The notes: generated by a model from the letters alone, not told the origin. A stretch of 37,467 bases of DNA from Deltaproteobacteria bacterium (GCA_023265625.1 JAHFST010000003.1:1-37467), one strand, 5' to 3'; shown: positions 17,580 through 27,174, counted from the first letter of the stretch. Translations and numbers: made by a program.

Positions 17580-18823
17580 CTAAGAAAAGAGTGACGGTTC
17601 AGTTACACGAAATCCAAGGCGCCAAACAACGGGTGGAAAAGGCCTTGGAGGTGATTCGTGCGGGAAAGATGATCATCTTGGTGGACGATGAAGATCGTGA
17701 GAATGAAGGCGATCTCGCGATGGCGGCCGAGCATGTGACCCCTGAGGCGATTAATTTCATGGCCAAATTTGGGCGCGGTCTGATCTGTTTGGCCCTGCCT
17801 CCGGAGCATTGTGATGCCCTGAAACTCACCCCGATGGTGGCGGACAACACCTCCAGTTTTGGCACCGGTTTCACGGTTTCAATCGATGCCAAGGTGGGGA
17901 CAACCACTGGGATCTCCGCCTCTGATCGCGCCTTGACGATTCTCAAAAGTATCGAAGATAAAGCCGTCCCGGAGGATTTTTCCCGCCCCGGTCATGTGTT
18001 TCCGCTCCGCGCCAAGAAAGGCGGGGTCTTGGTGCGCAGCGGCCAGACGGAAGGTTCGGTCGATCTGAGCCGGTTGGCTGGACTCAAACCTGCGGCGGTG
18101 ATCTGTGAGATCATGAATGAGGATGGCACGATGGCGCGCCTGCCGGATCTGGAAGTTTTTTCTCAGACGCACGGTATCCCCATTGTCAGCATTGCCGATT
18201 TGATCAGTTATCGTTTGCGACAGGAGCGGTTGGTCAAAGTGGTTTCTGAGGCCAAGCTTCCCTCTGAGTATGGTGGCGAGTTTCGTATGGTGGTGTTTGA
18301 GAATGATGTGGATCGGGCCAATCATGTGGCCCTGGTCAAGGGGGAGTTTAGCCCGGATGAGCCCATTTTGGTGCGCGTCCATTCCGAGTGTCTCACCGGA
18401 GATACCTTTGGTTCCGAACGCTGTGATTGCGGTCGGCAATTGCAACAATCGCTCTGTATCATTGGTGCTGCGGGCAAAGGGGTGATGCTCTATATTCGCC
18501 AAGAGGGCCGTGGCATTGGGTTGCCCAACAAGATCAAGGCCTATGCCTTGCAAGATGAAGGCTACGATACGGTCGAGGCCAATGAGAAGCTCGGGTTTAA
18601 ACCTGATCTGCGTGACTATGGAATTGGCGCCCAGATCTTGAGCAGTCTTGGGGTTGGCAAGATTCGCCTGCTCACCAACAACCCCCGTAAGATTGTCGGT
18701 TTGGAAGGCTATGGCCTGGAGATTGTGGAGCGTGTGGCCATTGAGATGGAACCCAATGAGAACAATCTGCGTTACCTCCAGACCAAAAAAGATAAGATGG
18801 GTCATTTACTCAAAAAAGTGTGA
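17576..18823 (+). CDS. ribBA: DHBP synthase / GTP cyclohydrolase II
   Basis: Bifunctional enzyme that supplies both precursors of riboflavin. The N-terminal half makes dihydroxybutanone phosphate: [26 protein letters not shown], and [19 protein letters not shown]. The C-terminal half opens the GTP ring: [18 protein letters not shown] holds the zinc cysteines, then [11 protein letters not shown] and LLTNNPRKI. Both halves look complete over 415 residues. The ATG overlaps the ribE stop, and ribH follows after six bases. Confidence 0.96.
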   Translation: MTKKRVTVQLHEIQGAKQRVEKALEVIRAGKMIILVDDEDRENEGDLAMAAEHVTPEAINFMAKFGRGLICLALPPEHCDALKLTPMVADNTSSFGTGFTVSIDAKVGTTTGISASDRALTILKSIEDKAVPEDFSRPGHVFPLRAKKGGVLVRSGQTEGSVDLSRLAGLKPAAVICEIMNEDGTMARLPDLEVFSQTHGIPIVSIADLISYRLRQERLVKVVSEAKLPSEYGGEFRMVVFENDVDRANHVALVKGEFSPDEPILVRVHSECLTGDTFGSERCDCGRQLQQSLCIIGAAGKGVMLYIRQEGRGIGLPNKIKAYALQDEGYDTVEANEKLGFKPDLRDYGIGAQILSSLGVGKIRLLTNNPRKIVGLEGYGLEIVERVAIEMEPNENNLRYLQTKKDKMGHLLKKV

Positions 18824-18829
18824 TCAACT

Positions 18830-19315
18830 ATGTCGCAAGATCGACCGACATTCAAAAAGATTTCCGCCAAAGGGTTTAATTTTGGCATTGTGGTGGCTCG
18901 TTATAATTCGGATGTGACGGATTTGTTGCTACAAGGGGCCTTGGGGATCCTCTCCAAACGCGGGGCTGCCGGGGGCAATATGGATATTTTTTGGGTGCCA
19001 GGGGCCTTTGAGATCCCGCTGCTCCTGAAAAAAATGGCCCGCACCGGCAAGTACCATGCCTTACTGGCCTTGGGGGCCGTGGTTCGCGGGGACACGCCGC
19101 ATTTTGAATACGTGTGCCAGGGAGTCACGCAAGGGGTCACGCAAGTGTCGTTGCAGGAGGAGATTCCCATTGCCTTCGGCGTATTGACCGTGAATAATAA
19201 AAAAGAGGCGCTGGATCGGGTGGGTGGCAAGGAAGGACACAAAGGCGAAGAGGCGGCGCGCGTGGCGATTGAAATGGCGCATTTGGTGAAACATTTTGGG
19301 AGTAGTCATGAATAA
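18830..19315 (+). CDS. ribH: Lumazine synthase
   Basis: Joins the RibBA and RibD products to form the lumazine used by riboflavin synthase; usually a capsid-like 60-mer or pentamer. VARYNSDVTDLLLQGA, VPGAFEIPLLLKKM, GAVVRGDTPHFEYV (catalytic His) and IPIAFGVLTVNN are conserved. The 161 residues are normal. Its end overlaps nusB by eight bases. A C-terminal RVAIEMAHLVKHF helix closes the fold. Confidence 0.96.
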   Translation: MSQDRPTFKKISAKGFNFGIVVARYNSDVTDLLLQGALGILSKRGAAGGNMDIFWVPGAFEIPLLLKKMARTGKYHALLALGAVVRGDTPHFEYVCQGVTQGVTQVSLQEEIPIAFGVLTVNNKKEALDRVGGKEGHKGEEAARVAIEMAHLVKHFGSSHE

Positions 19316-19718
19316 TCGGCGTCGATCACGCGAATTGGCCCTGCAAATTCTCTACCAAATAGAGATGAAGGCCGAGGCCCCCAAAGAGGTGATGAGCCTA
19401 TTTTGGCGTGTGGAAGATGTCCCGCCGCCGGTGCGTGAATTTACCACCGAGTTAGTCGACGGGACTTATCGCAATCGTAAGGAGATCGATCAACTGATCG
19501 GGCAATGTTCCGCCCATTGGCGCCTGGATCGAATGGCGGTGGTGGATCGCAATATTCTACGCTTATCTGGGTATGAATTGATGTATCTGAATGACGTCCC
19601 CACCAGTGTTGTGTTAAACGAAGCGATTGAAATTGCCAAAAAATTTGGTACAGAAGAATCCAGCGCGTTCATCAACGGCATCTTGGATGCGATGGCCAAA
19701 AAGGTGAGAGGCTCATGA
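19308..19718 (+). CDS. nusB: Transcription antitermination factor NusB
   Basis: Binds boxA RNA with ribosomal protein S10 in rRNA antitermination. RRSRELALQILYQIE at the start and VPTSVVLNEAIEIAKKFG with SAFINGILD near the end are the standard marks. ATG 19308 gives MNNRRRSREL; a TTG four codons earlier is not needed. It overlaps ribH by eight bases and the following gene by four, so the rib-nusB run is tightly coupled. The protein has 136 residues. Confidence 0.96.
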   Translation: MNNRRRSRELALQILYQIEMKAEAPKEVMSLFWRVEDVPPPVREFTTELVDGTYRNRKEIDQLIGQCSAHWRLDRMAVVDRNILRLSGYELMYLNDVPTSVVLNEAIEIAKKFGTEESSAFINGILDAMAKKVRGS

Positions 19719-20239
19719 TCGAATTGGTCTTATCCTCAGTCCCGATTGACGAAGCCCCGGCGATCATGGCCTTGGCCCCCTTCTATGAAGACCAACGGCC
19801 CTTGAAGGGATCGGTCGGGCTGATTGATTGGCGTTTGAATGGCAAGATCTCCGATCTCTTGTTGAAGGATCGTATCAATGGCCAATTGGCTGATTCCTTG
19901 ATGATGCCGTCCGACGGCCGTTTGTCGGCCAAGCATATTTTTATTTTTGGCTTGGGGAAAAATACCCAGTTAAAACCCGAAGAATTTGACTCCATCTTTC
20001 CCCTGTTAATTAAGAAAATTGTGAAACTAAAATCATGTGATTTGGTCATGAGCTTTGGGGACCTCGCCAGGGATTTTATGGGATGGCGCTCGTTGCTCCG
20101 CAGTTTTGTCACCTCGCTCGCCCTGCAACATGGCCGGGACAATTACCGCGTCATTTGTTCCGAAAACACCAAGTGGGTCCAAGAAGCCAAACGCCGCAAC
20201 ATGGATTTCGGGGCGGATGTGGCGGTTAGTTACGCGTAG
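19715..20239 (+). CDS. M17 leucyl-aminopeptidase N-terminal-domain-like protein
   Basis: A protein of 174 residues resembling the macro-like N-terminal domain of M17 aminopeptidases, without the metal-binding catalytic domain. The block DQRPLKGSVGLIDWRLNG, then DGRLSAKHIFIFGLGK, is the visible likeness. Proteins of this kind often follow nusB in deltaproteobacterial-type genomes; that is from memory of the family. It overlaps nusB by four bases. The TAG stop is the first TAG of a palindromic element, so the original end may have been somewhat longer. Function is unknown. Confidence 0.65.
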   Translation: MIELVLSSVPIDEAPAIMALAPFYEDQRPLKGSVGLIDWRLNGKISDLLLKDRINGQLADSLMMPSDGRLSAKHIFIFGLGKNTQLKPEEFDSIFPLLIKKIVKLKSCDLVMSFGDLARDFMGWRSLLRSFVTSLALQHGRDNYRVICSENTKWVQEAKRRNMDFGADVAVSYA

Positions 20240-20287
20240 GGGCGATCCTTGTGATCGCCCAGGGCGAATACAAGATTCGCCCCTACA
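20236..20287. repeat. Paired-hairpin TGTAGGGGC element, copy B
   Basis: Left hairpin GGGCGATC/GATCGCCC with loop CTTGT; right hairpin GGGCGAAT/ATTCGCCC with loop ACAAG, the reverse complement. The two are joined by a single A, the shortest linker in the window. The left TAG is the stop of the upstream gene. Confidence 0.9.
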
Positions 20288-20334
20288 ATCCCCCTTGACC
20301 ATTATTAAGATCTCCCCTAAAAGCCGTTGCTCCT

Positions 20335-21135
20335 ATGGCTAAAAACATCAAAAATGTCATCGCTGTCGGGAGTGGCAAGGGGGGCGTCGGCAAGTCCACT
20401 GTGGCGGTCAATCTGGCCTTGGCACTCAAGCAGGAAGGGTTTAAGGTCGGGTTGCTTGATTCTGATATCTATGGTCCCTCGATTCCCATCATGTTTGGCA
20501 TCAAAGAGGGGGAGAAGCCCACGGTTACGAAGGAAAATCGGATCACCCCCTTGATGCGCTATGACATGCCGTTGATGTCGATGGGGTTTCTGTTGCAACA
20601 GCGGGAGGCCGTGATTTGGCGCGGGCCGATGTTGGGGAAGATGTTGCAACAGTTTTTGGAACAGGTGGATTGGGGCGATTTAGATTATTTGGTCGTGGAT
20701 CTTCCGCCGGGGACCGGGGATGTGCAGATCTCCCTGGCGCAGATGATCCCGCTCTCCGGGGCGGTGGTTGTCACGACCCCGCAGGATGTGGCGATGGTAG
20801 ATGTGATCCGCGCCATTCGGATGTTTGAAATGACCAAGGTGCCTCTGTTGGGGATTGTGGAAAACATGAGCTATTTTCAGGCCCCGGACCAGAAATATTA
20901 CATCTTTGGCGGTGGCGAGGATAAGTCCCGCTATCAAAAACTGGGGCTGAGCTTTTTGGGGGAATTTCCCTTGGAAGTAGAGACCCGGGTGGGTGGGGAT
21001 GAAGGCATTCCGATTGTCGTGAAGGCCCCGCAATCCACCCAGGCCAAGCGATTTGCTGGGCTGGCGAAGCAGATTGTGGCGTCCCTCAAGACCCGCACAA
21101 CGGGCAACGATTTGGAATTACCCAGTTTACATTGA
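20335..21135 (+). CDS. Mrp/ApbC-type P-loop ATPase lacking CxxC
   Basis: Member of the Mrp/NBP35 family, known as iron-sulfur cluster carriers. GSGKGGVGKSTVAVNLALAL is the deviant Walker A, LDSDIYGPSIP and VVDLPPGTGDVQISLAQ are typical, and VENMSYF precedes the place where CPxC is expected. Here that place reads QAPDQKYYIFGGG, with no cysteine. The N-terminal DUF59 domain of longer forms is absent; 266 residues. Without the two cysteines it can hardly bridge a cluster as known homologues do, so it may have another role. It follows element B and converges on the Nudix gene across element C. Confidence 0.85.
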   Translation: MAKNIKNVIAVGSGKGGVGKSTVAVNLALALKQEGFKVGLLDSDIYGPSIPIMFGIKEGEKPTVTKENRITPLMRYDMPLMSMGFLLQQREAVIWRGPMLGKMLQQFLEQVDWGDLDYLVVDLPPGTGDVQISLAQMIPLSGAVVVTTPQDVAMVDVIRAIRMFEMTKVPLLGIVENMSYFQAPDQKYYIFGGGEDKSRYQKLGLSFLGEFPLEVETRVGGDEGIPIVVKAPQSTQAKRFAGLAKQIVASLKTRTTGNDLELPSLH

Positions 21136-21138
21136 TTT

Positions 21139-21223
21139 TGTAGGGGCAACCCTATGTGGTTGCCCTCACTGCCGGGGGCCATGCACGGCATGGCCAGGGC
21201 GGCCACATAGGGCCGCCCCTACA
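21139..21223. repeat. Paired-hairpin TGTAGGGGC element, copy C
   Basis: An 85-base copy between two convergent genes. Left hairpin GGGCAACC/GGTTGCCC, loop CTATGT; right hairpin GGGCGGCC/GGCCGCCC, loop ACATAG. The linker forms a third hairpin, GGCCATGC/GCATGGCC. Read on the minus strand it equals the copy in bioA with about 22 extra linker bases. The right end gives the TAG stop of the Nudix gene. Confidence 0.92.
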
Positions 21224-21731
21224 GCGGCGCCTGATGCCCCAAAAATTCACACAGGATACGGCTGGTCAATCCCCAGATTTCATGTTGACGATAGACAAAT
21301 AGGGGATCCAGGTATTCCACGTTGTTCCAAGTTCGTTTTGTCCAAGAGAGATTTTTAGCATCTTTCAGATAATCCAAAGGCACCGTGAAAAGTTCCGCGA
21401 TCTCTTGTTTACTGATGTTCCATGAGAGGGGCAGGGTGGTGCGTCCCACGAAGGGGGTGACCAAAAAACCGGTGGGGGTGGTGCGTGGGGTGAGCTCGCG
21501 GACCAACGTGATCTGGCTGGGATCAACCCCGATCTCCTCTTGAGTCTCCCGCAAGGCCGTCTCCCAAAGGCTTTTGTCTTTCAAATCGTAGGCCCCACCC
21601 GGCAGGCAAATTTGGCCCTTGTGATGATCGACCTCGTCGGTGCGTTTGGTCAGGATGATTTCTTCGGAGGTGGTGCCTTGACAGCAGAGGATGAGGACGG
21701 CGGCTGGGGTGTGTGTATCGTTTGCGGGCAT
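21219..21731 (-). CDS. Nudix hydrolase, NudL/CoA-pyrophosphatase type
   Basis: Hydrolyses a nucleoside diphosphate linked to another moiety; the NudL group acts on coenzyme A and its esters. HHKGQICLPGGAYDLKD is the group-specific lead, followed by the Nudix box from GGAYDLKDKSLWETALRETQ through EEIGV. TPFVGRTTLPLSWNISKQEI continues the group pattern. The 170 residues are normal. It starts five bases after the deaminase-fusion gene ends, so both are likely one unit. Its TAG stop is inside element C. Confidence 0.85.
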   Translation of the reverse strand: MPANDTHTPAAVLILCCQGTTSEEIILTKRTDEVDHHKGQICLPGGAYDLKDKSLWETALRETQEEIGVDPSQITLVRELTPRTTPTGFLVTPFVGRTTLPLSWNISKQEIAELFTVPLDYLKDAKNLSWTKRTWNNVEYLDPLFVYRQHEIWGLTSRILCEFLGHQAPL

Positions 21732-21736
21732 AAAAT

Positions 21737-22771
21737 TTACAATTTAATTTTTCTAATGATCACCCCCGCCTCACGCAACAATTTTGTCGCTACCTCCATC
21801 AGCGGGTACTGGGCGTTATAAACGACTTCGCGAATCCCAGAATTAATGATCATCTTGGTACACATCAAACACGGGGAAAAGGTCGTGTAGAGGGTGGCGT
21901 CTTTGATGTTGACGCCGTGGTAGGCCGACTGGGTGATGGAATTTTCTTCAGCGTGGGAGCAGAGACACTCATCGAGTTTGCTCCCGGAGGCCCCGAAGCT
22001 GTTGCAGCGCGGGCAGCCGCCTTCGTTGCAGTTTTTGACCCCGCGCGGGGTGCCGTTGTAGCCGGTGGAAATGATGCGACGATCCTTGGCGATGACCGCC
22101 GCCACTTTGCGCTTGATGCAATTACTACGCGCGGCGACCATTCGGGCGATATCTATAAAATAGGTATCCCAGCTGGGACGCGGATGTTGCTTAGCCCAGG
22201 AGAGTAACTTTTTTTTTAGCTGGGCGTGCAGCTGTTCCAAGGTGCCGTTGTTTTGGATGATCGCGTCCGCCAGTTTTTCGGTGGCCAGGAGTTGTTGCGC
22301 CGCGGGGTTCTTGCTCTTGAGTTCCTTGTCTTCCAGCCGGATAAATTCCTTGAGGGTCTTTGCCTCGCTCTCCCGATTGCGGGCCAGGGCGCGTGCAAAA
22401 CGCAGCGGACGCGGGCTTTGAATGTTGAGCAGCAGAAAGTCTTTGCGGCCCCTGCGCAGGGCCTTGACCTCTTCCGGATTGCGAATGGAGTCAATCACAT
22501 AATTTTTATCGGTTTCCAAAATGACCAGGGTACGTTCGGCTAACACGCCCAATCCCTCCTGCTCGCGCAGCTCCGTCCCAACCTCGATCAACCGTTCGCG
22601 GGTAATTTTTTGCCCCCGCCGTTGAATCTCAGCCCGAATCATATCCGAAAGCGAGTAGGCCTCCAGCCCGCACGAGACCAGAAACTTAGCCACCTCCCCT
22701 TTGCCGGAACCGTTCTTGCCTGTTAATCCAATCACCATAAGAGGGTTGGAAGTATCGTAGAAGGCCCGCAT
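21737..22771 (-). CDS. P-loop kinase-dCMP deaminase fusion
   Basis: A 344-residue two-domain protein. The N-terminal part (about 10-185) is a nucleoside-monophosphate-kinase-like P-loop domain with [18 protein letters not shown] and [13 protein letters not shown]. The C-terminal part (about 195-340) is a deoxycytidylate deaminase: [29 protein letters not shown] and [10 protein letters not shown] supply the zinc site, and an insert with GGCPRC and CLC may bind a second zinc. It converts dCMP to dUMP for thymidylate synthesis. The same order of domains is known in yeast Dcd1 and in the AvcD phage-defence proteins, which are longer. ATG 22771 is used; TTG 22777 and ATG 22738 are alternatives. 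Housekeeping is the simpler reading, because a dCTP deaminase homologue is the divergent neighbour. Confidence 0.85.
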   Translation of the reverse strand: MRAFYDTSNPLMVIGLTGKNGSGKGEVAKFLVSCGLEAYSLSDMIRAEIQRRGQKITRERLIEVGTELREQEGLGVLAERTLVILETDKNYVIDSIRNPEEVKALRRGRKDFLLLNIQSPRPLRFARALARNRESEAKTLKEFIRLEDKELKSKNPAAQQLLATEKLADAIIQNNGTLEQLHAQLKKKLLSWAKQHPRPSWDTYFIDIARMVAARSNCIKRKVAAVIAKDRRIISTGYNGTPRGVKNCNEGGCPRCNSFGASGSKLDECLCSHAEENSITQSAYHGVNIKDATLYTTFSPCLMCTKMIINSGIREVVYNAQYPLMEVATKLLREAGVIIRKIKL

Positions 22772-22819
22772 TTTCAAGGAAGATGTTGCATCGTCCAGAA
22801 AAGCGGGTATGAAAAGCGC

Positions 22820-23374
22820 ATGGGCTTAAAACCAGACAGTTGGATTAACCGGATGGCGTTAGAAGAAAAAATGATCGAACCCTTTCATCCGGGGCCGAGT
22901 CCGCAGGGGGCTATTTCTTACGGGGTCTCTTCCTATGGCTACGACATGCGGCTCTTTGATGAATTCAAGATATTTACCGGCGAGCAGGCAACCTACGCCG
23001 ATCCCAAGGGGATGTTGCCCCAATCCTTTACGGATTATCAAGGTGAGGTGTGCATTATCCCGCCCAACTCTTTTGTATTGGCCCGCAGTTTGGAATATTT
23101 TCGGATCCCCCGGGACGTGCTGACGATCTGTTTTGGCAAATCCACCTATGCCCGTTGCGGCATTTTGGTCAACATTACCCCGTTTGAGCCGGAGTGGGAG
23201 GGCTATGTGACCATGGGGATCTCCAACACCACGCGGTTTCCGGCCAAGATCTATGCCGGTGAGGGCATCGCCCAGGTGTTGTTTTTCCAGTCGGACGAGC
23301 CCTGCAAGATTTCCTATAAAGACAAGAAGGGCAAATATCAGGCCCAGTCGCAGATTACCCTATCTAAGGCGTAA
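22820..23374 (+). CDS. dcd: dCTP deaminase homologue with altered catalytic site
   Basis: Trimeric dUTPase-fold protein of 184 residues that normally turns dCTP into d[32 protein letters not shown] and [15 protein letters not shown] are family marks; the Ser and Arg of the KSTYAR block are kept. In the strand after WEGYVT the family has a Leu-Glu whose Glu is the catalytic residue (Glu138 in E. coli Dcd); this protein reads Met-Gly (ATGGGG). A single base change would turn GAG to GGG. If the base is right, the enzyme is probably inactive or works differently. It is divergent from the dCMP deaminase fusion with only about 48 bases between them. Confidence 0.88.
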   Translation: MGLKPDSWINRMALEEKMIEPFHPGPSPQGAISYGVSSYGYDMRLFDEFKIFTGEQATYADPKGMLPQSFTDYQGEVCIIPPNSFVLARSLEYFRIPRDVLTICFGKSTYARCGILVNITPFEPEWEGYVTMGISNTTRFPAKIYAGEGIAQVLFFQSDEPCKISYKDKKGKYQAQSQITLSKA

Positions 23375-23496
23375 TAGCTCATGGGGAGATCCCGCTCTCC
23401 CCCTGAAACCCCCATCTAATCGCCATGGATCGCATCGCTTGCTCCGTTTGTCTGGCCGGAACAAGTCCGTTCCAGCCAATACTCGCGCGCTATAAC
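23375..23496. repeat. Hairpins between dcd and hisH
   Basis: No gene is seen. GGGGAGA/TCTCCCC (23383-23402) forms a hairpin just after dcd, and TGGCCGGAAC/GTTCCAGCCA (23453-23478) forms a second with one mismatch. A T-run lies at 23500 beyond the second. The segment CAATACTCGCGCGCTAT (23477-23493) matches one after pfk. These probably end the two convergent transcripts. Confidence 0.5.
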
Positions 23497-24105
23497 TTAA
23501 TTTTTTATGGTGAACGCCTTGAGGATTTTTAGACCGGCGGTTTGACTTTTTTCCGGGTGAAACTGGCAGGCAAACAAATTTCCCTTGGCGATGGACGAGA
23601 CGAACATCTTGCCATAATGGGTGGTGGTGGCGATCAGGCCGTTGTCTTCCGGGACGACGTGGTAGGAGTGCACAAAGTAGGTATACGTCCCGTCTTCCAG
23701 CTCCTCGACCAGGGTCCCTTTTTTACTTTTGTGAATCCGGTTCCATCCCATGTGGGGGACCTTGAGTTTTTTGGGGAGTTTAAATCGGATCACCTTGCCC
23801 GGGAATATTCCCAGCCCCTCGTGGGTGCCAAACTCTTCGCCCTCTTGAAAGAGCAGTTGCAGTCCCAGACAAATCCCCAAAAAAGGTTTTTTCTGATCGA
23901 TGGTTTCCTTGATGGGATCGATCAATTTATATTTTTTCAAATTGGCCATGCAGTTGGCGAAGGCGCCGACACCCGGGAGGACGACGTGGGAGGCCACCCG
24001 AATGACCTCGGGGTCGCGCGTGATCTTGGCCTCGGCGCCCACGCGTTCAAAGGCCTTTTGGACGCTGCGGAGGTTGCCCATATCATAATCGATGATGGCG
24101 ATCAC
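23497..24105 (-). CDS. hisH: Imidazole glycerol phosphate synthase, glutaminase subunit
   Basis: Supplies ammonia from glutamine to HisF in histidine synthesis. [18 protein letters not shown] is the start, LPGVGAF follows, [13 protein letters not shown] carries the nucleophile Cys79, and [10 protein letters not shown] has the His-Glu of the triad. The start is GTG 24105, four bases before the end of hisB (GTGA overlap); reading further upstream only yields residues from hisB in another frame. It has 202 residues. hisF, hisA and hisI are not in the window. Confidence 0.95.
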   Translation of the reverse strand: MIAIIDYDMGNLRSVQKAFERVGAEAKITRDPEVIRVASHVVLPGVGAFANCMANLKKYKLIDPIKETIDQKKPFLGICLGLQLLFQEGEEFGTHEGLGIFPGKVIRFKLPKKLKVPHMGWNRIHKSKKGTLVEELEDGTYTYFVHSYHVVPEDNGLIATTTHYGKMFVSSIAKGNLFACQFHPEKSQTAGLKILKAFTIKN

Positions 24106-24686
24106 AATTTCCCTTTTGTTGACAACACCCCTTTGATGCGTGAATCCACCTGCGTCGCCATATCCACCGCCTTGGCGAAAGCCTTGAATGTTCCTTCCAC
24201 GATGTGATGCTTGATCCGGCCGTAGGGGACATTGATGTGCAAGTTGCACTGGCTCGCATTCACAAACGACTCAAAAAAATGCTCGACCAACTCAACATCA
24301 AAATCCTTGATGCGCCCGCTCTTCATCGGGACACGATACACCAGGGCCGGGCGTCCGCAAAAATCGACCACGACATTGGCCAACGTTTCATCCATCGGGA
24401 GGCTTGCGCTACCGTAGCGCCGGATCCCCGCCTTGTCTCCCAAGGCTTTTTTCAAGGTCTCGCCCAAGGTGATGCCCACGTCTTCGACCAGGTGATGATC
24501 GTCCACATCCACATCCCCCGTGGCCTTGACCGTGAGGTCGAACAAGCCGTGCTTGGCGAATAGTTCCAACATGTGGTTCAAAAAAGGGATGGGGGTTTTG
24601 ACTTGATATTTTCCGGTTCCATCGAGACCCAGTGTCAAAGCGATAGAGGTCTCTTTGGTTTTACGGTTCGATTGAGCGGTTCTCAT
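24102..24686 (-). CDS. hisB: Imidazoleglycerol-phosphate dehydratase
   Basis: Sixth step of histidine synthesis, a manganese enzyme. [32 protein letters not shown] and the repeat-like [15 protein letters not shown] show both metal-binding halves. The 194 residues match the single-domain form, not the enteric fusion with a phosphatase. It overlaps hisD by four bases and hisH by four, so translation is coupled along the cluster. Confidence 0.96.
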   Translation of the reverse strand: MRTAQSNRKTKETSIALTLGLDGTGKYQVKTPIPFLNHMLELFAKHGLFDLTVKATGDVDVDDHHLVEDVGITLGETLKKALGDKAGIRRYGSASLPMDETLANVVVDFCGRPALVYRVPMKSGRIKDFDVELVEHFFESFVNASQCNLHINVPYGRIKHHIVEGTFKAFAKAVDMATQVDSRIKGVLSTKGKL

Positions 24687-25909
24687 GAAGCACGCAACTT
24701 TACAGATTTGCCATGCCCCGTCAACCCCTCAAGCTGGGCCAGGGTTTGAATCGGAGCGGCGAGTTGGCTTAGGCCGCGGGATGTGGCCGCAATGATCGAG
24801 GAAAATTTGAGAAAATCCGCGACTCCCAACGGAGAGGCAAAGCGTGCCGTGCCAGCGGTAGGTAGGACATGATTGGGGCCGGCCAAATAATCACCCAGGG
24901 CCACAGGGCTGTGATGCCCGAGGAAGATGGCCCCCGCATGTCGAATCCAGGGGAGCAGCGATTTGGGCCTATTGACGAGTAGTTCGAGGTGTTCCGGTGC
25001 GATCTGATTGCTGCGCTCACAGGCCTCCCGCAGGTTGGCGACTTGGATAAACTTGCCTTGTTTGCGCAGGGCAGCCGTGGCGATTTCTTTTCGATCCAAT
25101 TGTTTAAGTTGCTGGGCCAGTTCTTTTTTGACCGCAGTGATCAGGGGGGCCACAGGGCTAAGCAAAATAGCGGAGGCATTCGGGTCATGCTCAGCCTGGC
25201 TGATCAGATCGGCGGCGATCCAATCGGGCCGGGCTGTCTCATCGGCAATGATGACTACCTCGGTGGGACCGGCGAAGCCGTCGATCCCGACCAAACCGCG
25301 AGCGGCCACGATGCTTTTTGCGGTGGCGACAAAGATATTTCCGGGACCCACGATCTTGTCGACGCGCGGTACGCTCTTGGTGCCATACGCGAGGGCCGCG
25401 ACGGCCTGGGCCCCGCCGATTTTGAAGACACGATCGACTCCGGCAATCTTTGCCGCCGCCAAGGTATGCGGATCGATCCTGCCCTGAAGACACGGGGTGA
25501 CCATGATGATTTCACTTACCCCGGCGACCCGCGCGGGTAGGGCGTTCATCAGGACTGTGGAGGGATAGGTGGCACGCCCGCCCGGGACGTAGATGCCGAC
25601 CCGATCCAACGGGGTGACCCTTTGTCCCAGCACGAGCCCTTGGTCGTTAAATTGCCAAGATCGCGGTGCGGCGATTTTTTTTTGTCTTTGATGAAAACTG
25701 GCAATGCGCTTGGCCGCCAGGCGTAGCACTTGCCAATCACGTTGTGATACTTTTTGCAGGGCCTGACGCCATTCCTGCGCCGTTACTTCGAGCGAGACGG
25801 GACTGTGCCCGTCAAATTTTTTGGTGTAGGCGCGCAAGGCGACATCACCACGTCGCTGCACTGATTCCAGAATTTCATCCACAACTTTTTGTACGGGTTT
25901 AGTTTTCAA
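24683..25909 (-). CDS. hisD: Histidinol dehydrogenase
   Basis: Last two steps of histidine synthesis: histidinol to histidine with NAD and zinc. [60 protein letters not shown] and QIAPEHLEL are the expected blocks. At 408 residues it is slightly shorter than the usual 430, mainly at the N-terminus. It begins inside the last codons of murA. In similar clusters hisG often stands between murA and hisD; here it is missing. Confidence 0.96.
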   Translation of the reverse strand: MKTKPVQKVVDEILESVQRRGDVALRAYTKKFDGHSPVSLEVTAQEWRQALQKVSQRDWQVLRLAAKRIASFHQRQKKIAAPRSWQFNDQGLVLGQRVTPLDRVGIYVPGGRATYPSTVLMNALPARVAGVSEIIMVTPCLQGRIDPHTLAAAKIAGVDRVFKIGGAQAVAALAYGTKSVPRVDKIVGPGNIFVATAKSIVAARGLVGIDGFAGPTEVVIIADETARPDWIAADLISQAEHDPNASAILLSPVAPLITAVKKELAQQLKQLDRKEIATAALRKQGKFIQVANLREACERSNQIAPEHLELLVNRPKSLLPWIRHAGAIFLGHHSPVALGDYLAGPNHVLPTAGTARFASPLGVADFLKFSSIIAATSRGLSQLAAPIQTLAQLEGLTGHGKSVKLRAS

Positions 25910-27174
25910 TATTTCACCTTCACCCGCTTAATCCTGGCTCCAAGTTTCTTCAATTTTTTCTCCATATGCTCATACCCGCGATCCAGATGATAGATACGGT
26001 GAATTTCAGTCAGACCATCGGCCGCAAGGCCTGCCAGGACTAGGGCTGCCGAGGCGCGGAGGTCGGAGGCCATGACGGGGGCGCCGGAGAGTTGTTTGAC
26101 GCCCTTGACGACGGCGCTCTTTCCCTCGATTTTGATGTCGGCCCCCATACGCACCAGCTCTTGGGCGTGCATGAAACGATTCTCAAAAATGGTTTCAACC
26201 ACGACACTCGTCCCATGGGCGACGGCCATCAGGGCCATAAACTGCGCCTGAAAATCAGTGGCAAAGCCCGGGTAGGGGGCGGTGGTGATATCCACGGCCT
26301 TAATCTGCTTCGGTCCTTCCACCCTCAGTCCATCCTTCTCCTCCCGAATCTTAACCCCCACCTCGGATAATTTTACGGCGAGGGCGTCGACCAGGGTGAG
26401 GTTGATATTGCGGAGCAAGATATTCCCTCCGGTGATGGCCGCGGCAATCATGTAGGTGCCGGCCTCGATCCGGTCCGGGATGATGGTGTGATGAAAGGGA
26501 GACAGTGTATCCACGCCGGAGATGTGAATCGTTTCGGTCCCCGCGCCCTCAATCTTGGCACCCATTTTAATCAAGAGGTTGGCCAGGTCGGTGATCTCGG
26601 GCTCCCGCGCGGCGTTTTCCAACACCGTTTCACCCTTGGCCAAGGTGGCCGCCATCATGATGTTTTCCGTCCCGGTGACCGTGACGGTATCAAAATAAAT
26701 CCGTTCCCCATGGAGTCGCTTGGCCGAGGTGTTGACATAACCCCCTTCCAATTCAACCTTGGCCCCCATTTTTTCCAAAGCCTTGAGGTGGAGATTGATC
26801 GGTCTGGCGCCAATCGCACACCCGCCGGGCAACGAGATACGGGCGCGTTGATATTTGGTGAGCAGCGGGCCCAACGCCAACACCGAGGCGCGCATGGTTT
26901 TGACTAAATCATAAGGGGTTTCTGGGTGTGACAGCCCATTGGAGTCAATGACGAGCGGGGCGCTCTTGGTGAGCCGCATTTTGACGGAGGCCCCCATGTG
27001 TTGGAGTATTTTTAAGGTGGTGTCGATGTCCCGCAAGTCAGGGGTTTGTTCGAGGCGGCAGGGGCCGTCTGTCAGGAGGACGGCAAATAGGGCGGGAAGC
27101 GCGGCGTTTTTTGCACCGCTGATCTTTACCTCACCTTTGAGGGGCCTGCCTCCCTGGATGACGATTTTTTGCAT
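25906..27174 (-). CDS. murA: UDP-GlcNAc enolpyruvyl transferase
   Basis: First committed step of peptidoglycan synthesis, in the cytosol. [31 protein letters not shown] and [14 protein letters not shown] with the catalytic Cys (about 119, the fosfomycin target) are clear. ATG 27174 gives MQKIVIQGG, the usual start. An open frame runs on upstream to 27246 but that part is translated from palindromic element D and is not protein. The 422 residues are normal. It overlaps hisD by four bases. Confidence 0.96.
   Translation of the reverse strand: MQKIVIQGGRPLKGEVKISGAKNAALPALFAVLLTDGPCRLEQTPDLRDIDTTLKILQHMGASVKMRLTKSAPLVIDSNGLSHPETPYDLVKTMRASVLALGPLLTKYQRARISLPGGCAIGARPINLHLKALEKMGAKVELEGGYVNTSAKRLHGERIYFDTVTVTGTENIMMAATLAKGETVLENAAREPEITDLANLLIKMGAKIEGAGTETIHISGVDTLSPFHHTIIPDRIEAGTYMIAAAITGGNILLRNINLTLVDALAVKLSEVGVKIREEKDGLRVEGPKQIKAVDITTAPYPGFATDFQAQFMALMAVAHGTSVVVETIFENRFMHAQELVRMGADIKIEGKSAVVKGVKQLSGAPVMASDLRASAALVLAGLAADGLTEIHRIYHLDRGYEHMEKKLKKLGARIKRVKVKY

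Noticed and set aside
17879-18805. Long antisense open frame (308 codons) opposite ribBA
   Set aside because: It is the mirror of a highly conserved gene and shows no domain or start signal.
19117-19145. GVTQGVTQ duplication in RibH
   Set aside because: The alignment length is normal for lumazine synthase, so it is not an insertion.
21219-23374. Calling the Nudix-deaminase-Dcd group a phage-defence system
   Set aside because: The domain order is suggestive, but no AvcI-like RNA fits upstream and all three families also have housekeeping roles.
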